Origin: Coriaria nepalensis
Taxonomy: Eukaryota; Streptophyta; Magnoliopsida; Cucurbitales; Coriariaceae
Reading direction: 5' to 3'
Assembly (NCBI GenBank): GCA_027186245.1
Contig: CP114488.1
Location: 8,475,501 to 8,539,500 of the forward strand
Length of the DNA: 64,000 nt
In this document: one piece after another, positions 25,001-36,549 of the stretch
How positions within the stretch are numbered: the stretch's first letter is position 1
Layout: every line of letters begins with the position of its first letter
Notes under the pieces: generated by a model
Told to the model about the DNA's origin: nothing
Seen by the model: only the letters and a program-made list of their open reading frames with translations
Database searches by the model: none
Program-made: the position numbers and the translations under genes

Positions 25001-26415
25001 AAGTATTAATGTGCAACAGCAGCTAATATTAGTATTAATTTTACTTAATTAATTAAAATAAAATATTTAAAAAATTAAAAAAAAACAAATTCAATGTCAC
25101 TTATTGGAACATTAGTGTGATAAGCTACTTGATCGAGAGATAACCTAAGATTTGTTAAAATATTATTCCATAAATAATACCTAGAAAACAAGTATATATA
25201 TATATATATATATATATGAAGGGTCCATCTTTGGATTGGCAAAAAAACAACATGACACCCACTAGTTAAACTTAATATTATCCTTAATTAATTATTGATG
25301 CAACTAAAAGGTAATTAGATTAAGGAAGGTGATATAGTATGTTAATCCTATGTTAGCTTTGATTAGATGTGAAGATTTAACGTTATCGAACTAAGTAGTA
25401 GTGATCATGCCAAGTTGTAAATTAATTAATCGCATAGGCAGATGATTATGCAATGCTGAAGTGGAGCACATGAAATTTATATCTATTTTTTAATCCCCCC
25501 CGTTTGAGAATTGAAATCAAATTTCAGTCTTACTAATTGCACGCTTGCATGTTTTATTATTACATAATCGTAATGAGTTTATCTTAAGTACTTTGGTTTC
25601 ACTTTCTACCAGTCGCCAAGCCTATTGTTAATTTGTTGTACTAAGTCACTTAGTCTTTGTCACGACCTAACTTCCCTTTACAAAGTTGTGTTTTTCACCT
25701 GATGACCACGACGAAACAGTGATCTTCTAAATCAACATCATTAATTTTACATAAGGGACTAAAATCAAAACATCATTGCTAATTAACCAATATTCTATAT
25801 CGACTGATTTTAACAAAACATGTTCTGCGAGTTCATGTGAGTTTCTTAGAGTAGTACGGAATATCTAATTTTCTACTTCATTTACGAGAATATCTAATCT
25901 AAAGTTAAAAAAGAATTTAAAAATATATAATAACTATAATATTTTATATATTTAGTATTGGACTTTTAAAAAAAAAAATTTTCTTAACTTTCATGATCCC
26001 TCAAAAAAATTGTATTGTTTCATATGTACCCTACCTAAGTTCCATCTCATACAATCCCAACGGTCGAATTTGCCACAAATACCTAATATATAAAAAAGGA
26101 GGGAAATTTTTTTTTCACAGTTGGTAACCCACTTTCACAAAATTTGCAAGCAGATATTATTCCCTTTGCCTTCAAAAACTAATCAGAAAAAGGTGGGAAA
26201 TGATAAGGTTAGCAGTACATATAATACTTCCCCACCTGCTAAAACCACAATCTCTCTTTTGGACATTCATTGAGAAACAACATAATACAACAACAACACC
26301 ACCACCAACACCAACAAACACAAAAAGCTTCTCTGTTTCTTTTTGGTTTGTAAAATTGCATACAATTTGTTAATGGCTGACCAAACTTAAGAACATAATT
26401 GTTGTATCTTCTTGA
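22088..26415. other. 4.3-kb intergenic region with repeats, no gene recognised
   Basis: AT-rich DNA. It includes the MITE-like copy near 23850-24260, a 30-bp perfect tandem duplication at about 24588-24647 (GCTTGCCTTCCAACC...) and a (TA)n run at 25193-25216. Just before the histidine kinase there is a possible TATA element (TATATAAA, 26087-26094) and an ACC/AAC-rich stretch at 26285-26320. The open frames (for example 24176-24499 - and 26239-26451 -) are low-complexity and not credible genes. Confidence 0.35.
23850..24260. repeat. Second copy of the AT-rich foldback family seen at 2825-3965
   Basis: It shares ordered blocks with 3065-3480: CTTAGCATAAATTATAATGAATATTTAATT, AATTATTAAAATTTTAAATTTGATC, and then a TTTTTCTTTTCC stretch followed by CCACAACC and GCTACCACCAACCTCTACTGCCAAT. 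The inverted arm is less clear here than in the first copy. Confidence 0.45.
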
Positions 26416-29400
26416 ATGATGGGTACTTCTCAGCCGACCAAGCTCTTCCATAGAACGCAGAATCTTCTATTCTGGTTGAGAAAAAGCACCGCTCCTCGTG
26501 GCAGAAGAATCTTCCATAGAGATGTCGAGCATCAGCAAGAATTTCGATACGCAACCGCTTGTTGTCTCTCTTCGTACTATAGTGTCTTTGTCGCTCGCCT
26601 CGCTATTATGGTTTGTGTCTTTTTTTTTTTTTTCTTTCTTTCGGAATTTGAGTAGTAATTCAATTGTTAATCTCTCTGTTTCTCGTATGGTTAATTTTTC
26701 AGGTCATGCTAGCTATTCTAATTGGGTTACTAACCATGCTAACATGGCATTTCACGAAGACCTACACCGCACGGTCCCTAGACAGCTTAGCATACGGCCT
26801 CAGGTACGAGATTCTCCAACGTCCGATCCTACGGATGTGGAGCATCTTGAATTCCACCTCAGAAATAACAACCTCACAAGGTAAGCTTTCTGAGTACGTC
26901 ATAAGACGTTATAGCAAGCCGACTAATCAAGCTGAACAAGTCGAGGTTAGTTATAGTCATAACTGCCTTAACTAATTGTTTTGTTTAGGGACTGATGTGT
27001 ATGGTTGTGGTGGATCAATCAGCCATAGTCCTTTGTCTATGCAAGAATTCCTTATATTTGAAATACTTGCTACTTGGCAGTTATACGAAGCAATGAGGGA
27101 CGTAACGTGGGCCTTGTTTGCTAGCCGTAAGGCTCTCAATGCGATAACTATTAACTTCCGAAACGGTTTCGTCCAAGCATTCCATAGAGACCACAGAAGC
27201 AACAACACATTCTACATCTATTCGGACCTCTCCAACTACTCCATCAACTCAGGCGATCAATCTTACAATCAAGGGTGGAAAGAGCTACTGATCCACAGTA
27301 ACATATCTGCCATCTGGTACCGGGAACCACTTGACCCCACTACCGGAGAGAAGATAGGAAAACCGATGCGGATCCCACCTGAGGATCTAATCAACATAGC
27401 TGGGATATCTCAAGTACCAGATGGAGTAGCCTCTTGGCATGTGATGGTTAGTAAGTACGTTGACTCTCCCTTACTATCGGCCGCTCTTCCAGTTTCAGAC
27501 CCGGCCAATGAGAGCATAGTAGCCGTTGTAGGCGTCACTATGGCGCTTTATAGCGTAGGCCAGTTAATGAAAGAGCTTGTAGAATTTCATTCGGGACATA
27601 TCTACTTGACATCTCAAGAAGGGTACTTGCTTGCTAGTTCGGGTAATGCCCCACTTTTGACTAATAATGCCACGGTTGGCCCGAAGCTCATGACGGCCAT
27701 TGAATCCAAGGACGATGTTATACGGATGGGAGCTGATTGGTTGAAGAGAAGTTACAGAAAAAAGTATTCTCCTAGTCATGAAGTTCATGCTGAAAATGTT
27801 CGGCTTGGAAACGAACAATATTATATTGACTCGTTTTCCCTCAATTTAAAGAGGCTTCCTCTTGTAAGTTCTTCTTATCATTCATTTGTAAGGATTTGAG
27901 TATCCAAGGGGGACTAATTTTTGTGGTGAAATTGTATTTGTGTAGGTGGGGGTTATTATAATTCCGAGGAGGTATATAATGGGAAAGGTCGATGAGCGAG
28001 CTTTTAAGACATTGGTTATACTAATTTCCGCATCGTTATGTATGTTAGTGATCGGATGTGTCTGCATTTTGATCCTGACTAATGGAGTGTCTAAGGAAAT
28101 GAAACTAAGAGCTGAATTGATAAGTCATTTTGATGCAAGAAGAAGAGCAGAGGCTTCTAATAACTACAAGACCCAATTTCTAGCAAATATGAGGTTAGTA
28201 ATTAATGAGCAGTGATTTGCTTTAATATTTAGCCAAAAACAACATGAATATATTCTCTGTTTTTGAATATTGCAGCCATGAATTGAGAACACCAATGGCA
28301 GCCGTTATAGGATTACTCGATATTCTGATATGCGATGATTGCCTTACAAATGAACAGTACTCTACAGTTACCCAAATCCGGAAATGTTCTATGGCTCTTC
28401 TCAGGCTTCTTAACAACATATTGGATCTAAGCAAGGCGAGATAAGTTTTGTTTACATACTTTGCTAATGCAAGGTTTATTTATTAATTTGTTTGTTTCTT
28501 TACATAGGTAGAATCTGGGAAACTAGTTTTGGAAGAAGCCGAGTTTGATTTGGTACGGGAGCTTGAAGGGCTTGTCGATATGTTCTCTGTCCAGTGCATT
28601 AACCACAATGTAGAGACTGTTTTAGACCTCTCTGGTATGAATTTTTTTTTTCCGGTTTTTGTTTATTTTTTCTTTCATTATTGATTGAAATTCATCTTCT
28701 ATATCAGATGACATTCCAAAACTAGTTCGAGGAGACTCTGCTAGAGTCGTGCAAGTATTCGCGAATTTAATCAGCAATTCTATCAAGTTTACAACATGTA
28801 AGTACTAAGTAATAGCACTATAACCTCAGTTTTCTCAAAATCACTTTACAATTATTAATTCCTTTTTAGATTCAGAATTCTGCATGATTTAGTGTTTTGA
28901 TATGTCTTATAGCGGGCCATGTTCTTGTTCGAGGATGGTGTGAGAACCCGAATAGTTTCAACAATGATAAGAAGAGATCATCAAGGTTTGGAAATCGGAC
29001 GAGGATGATTAATACAAGGAAGGACAGTAGGAAAGAAAACAAGATGACTCTCTGGTTTGAAGTTGATGACACTGGCTGTGGTATGACGTTATTACAACCT
29101 TTAAACTGTCCAAAGAACAAACAGAACCAAGAAAGGAAAAAAGAAAAAAAAAATCTGGACTTATATTTTCTTATGCTTTATCTAGGGATTGATCCATCCA
29201 AATCGGAATCTGTCTTTGAAAGTTTTGAGCAGGCCGATCCCTCTACTAGCCGAACGTAAGTAACTTCAAAGAAACTTCATTGCTTTTTGCAAAATAGTTC
29301 ATATAAACAAAATGGTGTTTTTTTCTTTCTTTACTTTTTTCAGACATGGAGGCACTGGTCTCGGACTATGCATTGTTCGGAATCTGGTAAGTAAACACAT

Positions 29401-30874
29401 AATCATATGTAATCTGAAATGTCTAACTTCACTCCATATTCTTGAGCAAACGGACGATGTATTTGATTATAACAGGTGAACAAGATGGGTGGAGAGATCA
29501 AAGTCGTAAAGAAACATGGTCCGGGCACCTTAATGCGCCTATATCTTGTTCTTAGTACTCCCTTAGATTCAATAGAACAACACTTTCAAACCGATTTTGC
29601 AAAGCATAATATAGTGGTAAAGTGAAGAAGTCATTTTCTTTTGGATAATAAGTGATTTGAATCGAATTTTTCTAATTATATTTCTCTACCGAAAAAAAAA
29701 ATGCAGTTACTGCTAGCTATCCGTGGGAGAACGAGCAGATTCCTCATGTCAAAGTGGCTTAAAAAAATCGGACTACTTACTTTAGAAGCTTCTGAGTGGA
29801 ATGAATTGACACAAATTCTTCAAGAACTTTATTGGGCGAAAACTAGTTCGGTCCGTGGTAACGGATTAATGGATGGACAGGATTATTCACTGAGTGAACA
29901 TTTAAGAGATGAGTTAGTTAAGATTCAAGACAACATGAGAAACAGAGTCCTCGTTCCGGTTGTTGATATAGGGCTACTAGACTTGAGCACCGATATATGG
30001 AAAGAACAACTAAACTTTCTCGAAAAATATTCCGAAAAGGCCAAGTTTGCATGGATATTAAACCACGACACGTCCAATTCCGTAAAGACTAAGCTCCGGG
30101 AAAAAGGGCATGATTTGATGGTAAACAAGCCGCTTTACAAGGCAAAAATGGTTCATATTCTAGAAGCTGTTGTAAAGGAGAAAAATGCAGAGAAGAGAAG
30201 TTCAAAAGAAGGGGATTTTGTGGAATGTCTTGAGATTGATTCTAGTCATGATTTTGATCGGGCTAGTTCGGATGATTCCGACATCTCTATTGAGTTAAGT
30301 CATGTATGCACTTCAAAGGGAAGTCTAAAGGAGTCATCTTCTTCTCTTGAAGGCTTACATATTCTTCTTGCAGAAGATACTCCGGTCTTACAAAGGGTTG
30401 CTAGCATTATGCTCGAAAAAATGGGAGCTACGGTTATTGCGGTAGAGGACGGATTACAAGCCGTAGATGCTCTAGAATCTCTTTTCAAAGAGAGGAAGAG
30501 AGAATCTCGAAACGAAATTTCCGAGCACCCTTCGTTTGACTTGGTGTTAATGGATTGTCAAGTAAGAATAGATCTTTGATTAGTTATTCCTTGCTTATTT
30601 GTTTTGTTATATTTATGTGAAAGGAATTTTGATTATTTGTTCTTTGTTCATTATTTAGATGCCAAGGATGGATGGTTATGAAGCGACAAAGGCGATTAGG
30701 AAAGCAGAAATTGGGACAAGGTTTCACATTCCGATTGTTGCGTTGACGGCTCATGCCATGTCATCGGATGAAGCCAAGTGCTTTGAGGTGGGAATGGATG
30801 CTTATCTTACTAAGCCTATTGATTATAAGTTGATGGTATCTACCATTCTTTCACTCACTAAGAGAAGGGTATAA
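26416..30874 (+). CDS. AHK1: AHK1-type hybrid histidine kinase (osmosensor family)
   Basis: Thirteen exons: 26416-26610, 26703-26945, 27081-27863, 27946-28193, 28276-28435, 28508-28634, 28708-28797, 28913-29080, 29186-29255, 29344-29386, 29476-29616, 29707-30561 and 30659-30874, giving 1112 residues. One membrane span lies near residues 55-80 and a second near 428-452, bracketing a large extracytoplasmic sensor. The H box SHELRTP has the phosphorylatable His at 491. N (NLISNSIKF), G1 (DTGCG), F (FESFEQADPS) and G2 (GGTGLGL) boxes follow. The C-terminal receiver domain has phospho-acceptor Asp 1039 in LMDCQ and Lys 1093 in LTKPID. A stop (TGA at 26413) lies right before the ATG. Intron 5 (28436-28507) has a GC donor. 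Arabidopsis AHK1 is about 1200 residues, so the N-terminus or the linker before the receiver is shorter here. Confidence 0.93.
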
Positions 30875-31645
30875 TCTTGTTGTTTAAAACCACTAATGTA
30901 GTAGCATCATATTGTATCAAGGAGGTGAAAAGGAAAATGTAAAGAGAGCGAGAAGGAAGAAAAGCAAAGGTCTTCTTTGGCTGTAAATTTGTACTAAGTT
31001 TAACTCTGTTCATACATCTAGTTAAGCTCGTTTAACTTCAACTTTTGGTTACTTATAAATAATCCCCCTCTTAAGGAAAATATGTGAAAACAAACCCAAA
31101 TTTATACACCTTGTGGAAGAATATTTGCCATTTTTTGCAATGGCCCATTTAGATCTCATATAACATAATTCCAATGTTTAAATATTGAGGAGAGACTTTG
31201 ATAATTTTGTACAAACATAATATATCATTAAAAAAATAAAATAAATGAATTAAGTATATTGTAAATGACTGATAACCACCAAAAATTTAAGTGAAAAAAA
31301 AAAAAATAATTAAAAAAAAAATTATATATATATATATATATATATATGAAAACAGAAGAAGAAGTAGTGGGCCGATAAAAGGCCTGTTGAGAAGAGAGCC
31401 CATTGAATCTACAAACGACCCATTCTAAATCACTGAGCGGAGTCGGTCACGCAAACGGGTGCACATATTGGCCCGCCGGTTCGTTTAGCGAGTCAGAGTC
31501 ACTGCTGCTAGGTTGGCTCGTTCATTTCGCAAGCTCGCAAAAAGTAAGTGATTCCTTGTCGGTCAAGTTCATTCTTCGTTATTTTAATTCTCATCGCGAC
31601 CTGCCTGAGAGAAAACGGAGTGAGAAAGAGAAGAAAAGAAAAAAG
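30875..31645. other. AHK1 3' flank and PAD1 promoter/leader
   Basis: No gene is visible. It contains poly-A runs and a (TA)n microsatellite at about 31323-31347. GC-richer DNA with CpG-bearing words begins at 31380 and leads into a purine-rich leader before the ATG at 31646. Confidence 0.35.
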
Positions 31646-34341
31646 ATGGCGAGGTACGATAGGGCTATAACAGTGTTTTCACCAGATGGTCATCTTTTCC
31701 AAGTCGAATACGCTCTCGAAGCTGTGCGCAAGGGAAATGCTGCCGTCGGCGTTCGCGGCACCGATACGATCGTCCTCGGCGTTGAGAAGAAGTCCACGCC
31801 TAAGCTCCAAGACTCCAGGCATATCTCTCGCTCTCTGCTTCTACATTTACTTTTCCAAAATTATTCTAGCTAATAGATCTAATTTTAGGGCAAGTGAAAG
31901 TAAATGTTTGCTTATAGTAAGGCTTTGATCTTTAGTTAACTCAGTATCTTTTCAAGACCTAGACTTGGCCTTCTTCTTTTTTTCTTTTTTTGACGAATTT
32001 GGACAGAGTAGTCTGGATTGATCTGCTGAAATATGTAATCAATTTTTGGAGCGGTTTATTTGATTTTTGTTTACGTTGTCCACTGAGACTTCTTTCTTGT
32101 CTCTGTCTGATTATCTTACGTTAGGTGCATATTATCATATAGTCCTTAAGCACTGGAATCCGGATTTCTATATGATGCAACAATACAAAGCTCTTTGATT
32201 AGCATTTTATTGCATAGTAATGCTTTTCCTCAGGCTATATCTTATACTAATTACAATTACGTGTTTTTGCATTATCATATATATGAAATGTGTAAATAGT
32301 TTACCTGGAATTCCAATAAATTATTCTGATATTATATCTGTTTTTACAGATCCGTTAGGAAAATTGTAAACCTTGATGACCATATCGCCCTGGCCTGTGC
32401 GGGGCTCAAAGCAGATGCACGTGTCTTGATAAACAAGGCCCGCATTGAATGTCAAAGCCACAGGCTAACAGTTGAAGATCCAGTTACTGTTGAGTTCATA
32501 ACGCGTTACATTGCAGGTCTTCAGCAGAAGTACACTCAAAGTGGTGGAGTGAGGCCATTCGGCCTTTCCACCTTGATCATTGGTTTTGATCCCTATACCG
32601 GTGCTCCAGCATTGTATCAGACGGATCCTTCAGGAACATTCTCAGCTTGGAAAGCAAATGCTACAGGGAGAAATTCTAATTCGATAAGGGAGTTTCTAGA
32701 GAAAAACTATAAAGAAACTTCTGGCCAAGAAACTGTGAAGCTTGCCATCCGTGCCTTGCTTGAGGTAAATTCTTTAGTGTAACTCTTAACTTGTGTGTGG
32801 ATTTACTTAATCTCAGTTCATTTGTTCATTTATTTATTTATTTTCGATTGATATTCATTTATTGTTCATATTCTCTTTTGTTTGGTGTGCAATGATGTCC
32901 ATTTTTAATGCTTTCTTTAGTAGCAAGAGAGACTTAACAGAATATCCTTTGTTTGATTGCATTGATGTGTGAAAGGTGGGAGTCTTCAATCTTATATGTA
33001 CTGCTCTGAAACTAATTTAAGGAGTGCACTGAGCTATAACTGCATAAATCTAAGGTCGAATTTCCTATATTTGTTAAAGAGTTGTAATTTATTTCTTTTG
33101 TTTGTCCTGCTGGTTGTTGAGATACCATTAATGGGTTATGCTGTCAATTTTTCAAATGGTAATGTAATGGCATGCACATTCACTGTGTGGTTTATGCACT
33201 GGTGTAAGAGTTGTAATTCCTTTTTTCCCTCACCTCAATAACAAGTCAAGTTGTTGCCATTCGAAGTGAGGGATATTTGTTTTCCGAGGATTCAAAGTAC
33301 GTTGAATTAGTTATTTACCGTGAAAGAAAGAACACAACACTGGTTGCAATAATGTAAGTTGTTACAAATGTGAGCTGTACAATGGGATTATGACTTTATG
33401 CATGTTCCCCTAATTTAGATGTCCAATCGTACACAAAAATATATGTTATGTAGTTCTATGTGCTTTTGTCTAAGAGTAAATTTGACCGTGCATACATCTT
33501 AATTCTAAAGATATTATAATGTGACCTTGCTTACATTTGACCACTTCTGATTTTTAATATTTTAATGCTTTAGTTACTGTATTTCCATGAATGCACTGTC
33601 ATAACCACATCAAAGATAAGGGAGCTCAAATGTTACCCTTAAGTCATAAACTAATGAAGGGACATATTTTTTTAAGGGATACAGAATTAGCGTACTCGGT
33701 GTATTTGGATATGAGATTGGAAAAATTTATAAATCAAAGTGCTTGGCAACTGGGACTAATGATGGCCAATAATAACAATAAAATATGTAACATGTTTTGT
33801 ATTAATATCACTTTTTGGATCCTACGGTTCCAGACCTTACACAGAAAGTGTTATTGCTAGTAACATAAGAATTCTTGGCATTGGCAAATGTGCTTAGTGA
33901 TTTGAGTTTATTATCCTGCATTTGGATTTAAATTTTGGCAAAGGATCTAGGTGGACTTCATTTCTGTCTGTGTTTCATGTGTAACTCCCAATCTCGGCCT
34001 ATGAAACTTTGGACTTCATTTCATGTGTTTCATTTCTGTCTGTGTTTCATGTGTAGCATCTTCTTTTATATTTGTAAACTTTGGCCTATCCAGTACCAAT
34101 GTTGCCTGTTTTCTAACATTACTTGCATTTTATATTATTCAATGGGCTCCTGCATGTTTGTTCTTGTGTGAAGGTCGTGGAGAGCGGGGGAAAGAATATA
34201 GAAGTTGCTGTGATGACAAGGGAGAATGGTCTAAAACAACTGGAAGAAGCCGAAATTGATGCTATTGTGGCTGAGATTGAAGCAGATAAAGCAGCTGCTG
34301 AGGCTGCTAAGAAGGCAGCACCACCTCCAAAGGAAACATAA
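31646..34341 (+). CDS. PAD1: 20S proteasome alpha subunit, alpha-4 group (PAD1, PSMA7-like)
   Basis: Three exons, 31646-31818, 32350-32764 and 34174-34341, give 251 residues, the expected length. The start context is AAAAGATGGCG. The N-terminus carries the proteasome alpha signature: [20 protein letters not shown] at residues 4-23, then [19 protein letters not shown] and [18 protein letters not shown] are family blocks. The C-terminus is an Ala/Lys-rich helix ending in PPPKET. Alpha subunits form the outer gate rings of the 20S core and have no catalytic threonine. Intron 1 (31819-32349) starts with GC: the exon must end in TCC AG and no GT lies nearby, so this is a probable GC-AG intron. Intron 2 is 1.4 kb and contains a near-duplicated CATTTCTGTCTGTGTTTCAT block (33958 and 34028). 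Confidence 0.96.
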
Positions 34342-34997
34342 TCAATCCATTGATCTTTATCCTGCCTTGTTCGGGTTGTAGTGTTACTTTCTTTCGTAAG
34401 TTATTGAACCTACCATTTATCAAGGAACCAGTTTACTTTAAATCTTTTGAATTCACTTAAAAGTTGAGAGGGATGTAATACAAGTCTTTGTGTGGTCGTT
34501 TGGAAACATCTAATGTACTGAATGTGAAGAGTGCAGGCTCATTGATAGGGAGATATTAGATTAGTAAATCAGTGATTCCTTTAATATATATCTTTCTGAA
34601 GAAGAGCATACTACTACAATCCATAACCGTGAGCTTCTTCTGCTCGGATAAGGTGGATTAAAAGTCAAGCAATTGTCATTTCTCTCTTATTATTCCGGTT
34701 GTGTCATTTAAGCTCCGTCATTTCTCGATACAACTAAACATACCGAGTCACTTCAATTCCCCCCATTCATATTCTGAAAGCCGAACGGCGGCGTTTAAGA
34801 TTAATCAAAACGGTGAGTTTTGACATTAAGGCTCTTTCATGTTCTTCTACACGCTGATTATATAACAACTTTAACCAGTTTTTTAGAACTTTCGCGGTTT
34901 CACCTTCATATTCGTAATACTCCTTGTGCGATTCAGGAAGGAAGGTTTCAATCCTCCCCAATAGTTTCAGTTGTTGGAAGAAACACACAGATAAAAC
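34342..34997. other. PAD1 3' UTR and leader of the next gene
   Basis: No further coding region is seen. The antisense frame at 34767-35033 reads well for part of its length but overlaps the leader and first exon of the plus-strand gene, and it resembles no family I recognise. Confidence 0.3.
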
Positions 34998-35985
34998 ATG
35001 AAAGAAGATTACGAGGTACATCATCATCGTCATCTTCTTCTTATTCTTCTCCCCTTACTATATCGTTTACCTTTTTTTCATCTCTTTTTTTTACGAATCT
35101 CCTTACGTTTTTTTTCTTTTTCCCCAAAATTTACCTCTTTAAGTGCATGATAAAATTTGATTAGTCCCCTGCAATCAAATTTCTGATCCTCCTCAACCCC
35201 AACTTCATATACTGGGAATTTGGATTTGTGTAGCTCACTAATTGGGTTTCTCATGATGAATTAGGTCGAAGAGAGAGAGAAATGATAATAATAATCATTT
35301 TATGACATCAAATAGTGCTTTAAATTTTTATTCACTTAATCAGGATGCCTGTTTTTCTAATGATGTCTGATTGTGGTGTGATCTTACACAGTTATTCACT
35401 ACTAGTTGCAACTCCTCTTACGATGTAGAATACTGCTTTTTGTCATTTTTTTGTTAATTTTCCCAAAAACCTGCTATAAATTTTATAATGTTGTAAACCC
35501 GAAAAAACAGTATTTTCATTAGTTGGGATCTTCAAAGAAAGTCTTGGACTCTGATGGATTTGGAACTAGCAACTCTATGATTCGTGTAAGTCATTGATAG
35601 GTAGTTTGCCTTCTTTTCTAATTATCTGTTTCATTAAAATTTCAGACCGAAGAGAAAAAACAAGCCGCAGCCGATGTCATGTTTCAATACTCGAGATTCA
35701 TTATGGCTTGTATCGGAAATCAAGTCCGGCCCTGTGACTTGAGGTTGCATCTAATGAAGGTAAGTAGCATCGAAATGAATCCATTCTAATTATTTTATCC
35801 ATATCCGTACATCATTTTTGTATATATCTTTTTTTTCCCCGCATCTGTAGGAGATTTCTGGGTTACAAACTTCATTGAAGAGAGAGTCATCATCTCAATC
35901 AGTAGCTTCTCCTGATGCAATGGGTGAATCATCGAGCTCAGGCACGGCTCGGCTCGATAAAGCAGACAGTTTTCGAGCACTGTAG
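34998..35985 (+). CDS. Small conserved plant protein of unknown function (88 residues)
   Basis: Three exons, 34998-35015, 35646-35759 and 35851-35985, all GT-AG and phase 0, encode 88 residues. The first coding exon is only six codons (MKEDYE), so a scan for long open frames misses the gene. The middle exon (EEKKQAAADVMFQYSRFIMA, then CIGNQVRPCDLRLHLMK) has the amphipathic, codon-regular look of real coding sequence. The last exon is Ser-rich and ends DKADSFRAL. There is no signal peptide or membrane span. I have the impression that this middle block is conserved in other plants, but I know no function for it. The splice pattern and ATG context (AAACATGAAAG) support a real gene, with moderate confidence. 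Confidence 0.65.
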
Positions 35986-36549
35986 ATAGATAAGATTTTT
36001 TTTTTTTTTTTTTTCTCTTTTCCTTCTTCTCGAGTGGTTTTCCCAAGTATCTGATGTTGTTCTAGATGTTATTATGGGAATTCCTTGTTGGTGTTGTGTC
36101 AAAAACAGTAGAACTCAATTAACGTCAAGAATAATAATTTTGAATAAAATTGATGTTGATCTTAATGCTGAATCATAAAGTACTTGTAGAGATGTATGTT
36201 TCTAAATCTTGTACGAAAGTCGGCCTTATCTAACAGAATACTCATTTGCATTCAGATCAACATTCGAAACTGTAGAATGAGCCGATTGAAGTATATGTAA
36301 TACCTGTATATTTTATTTCTACTTGTGAGGCGAATTAGATTTCATCTGAATTAGAAATTAGTTCTGAGATTAAAACGGATTTTACTCTGAACTACCAATC
36401 TTCCTCTTCCACTAGTATTTATAGCAGTAGTTGGTTTTTAATTTCAATCACATTTCAATCCAAAATTCGAAAAGATTAAGCTCATTCCCACCCATTCTCA
36501 GCGTATATCCTCGCTTACCAGGATAGATTATCCACCCAGTGCTGCTACC
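35986..36549. other. Intergenic region
   Basis: Probable 3' UTR followed by AT-rich spacer. Nothing else is recognised. Confidence 0.3.

Noticed and set aside
26498..26884. Alternative frame through the AHK1 first exons
   Set aside because: Its apparent start is GTG, the frame differs from the conserved one, and it does not run into the kinase sequence.
34767..35033. Minus-strand frame of 88 codons near the small gene
   Set aside because: It overlaps the leader and first exon of the spliced plus-strand gene, and I know no similar protein.
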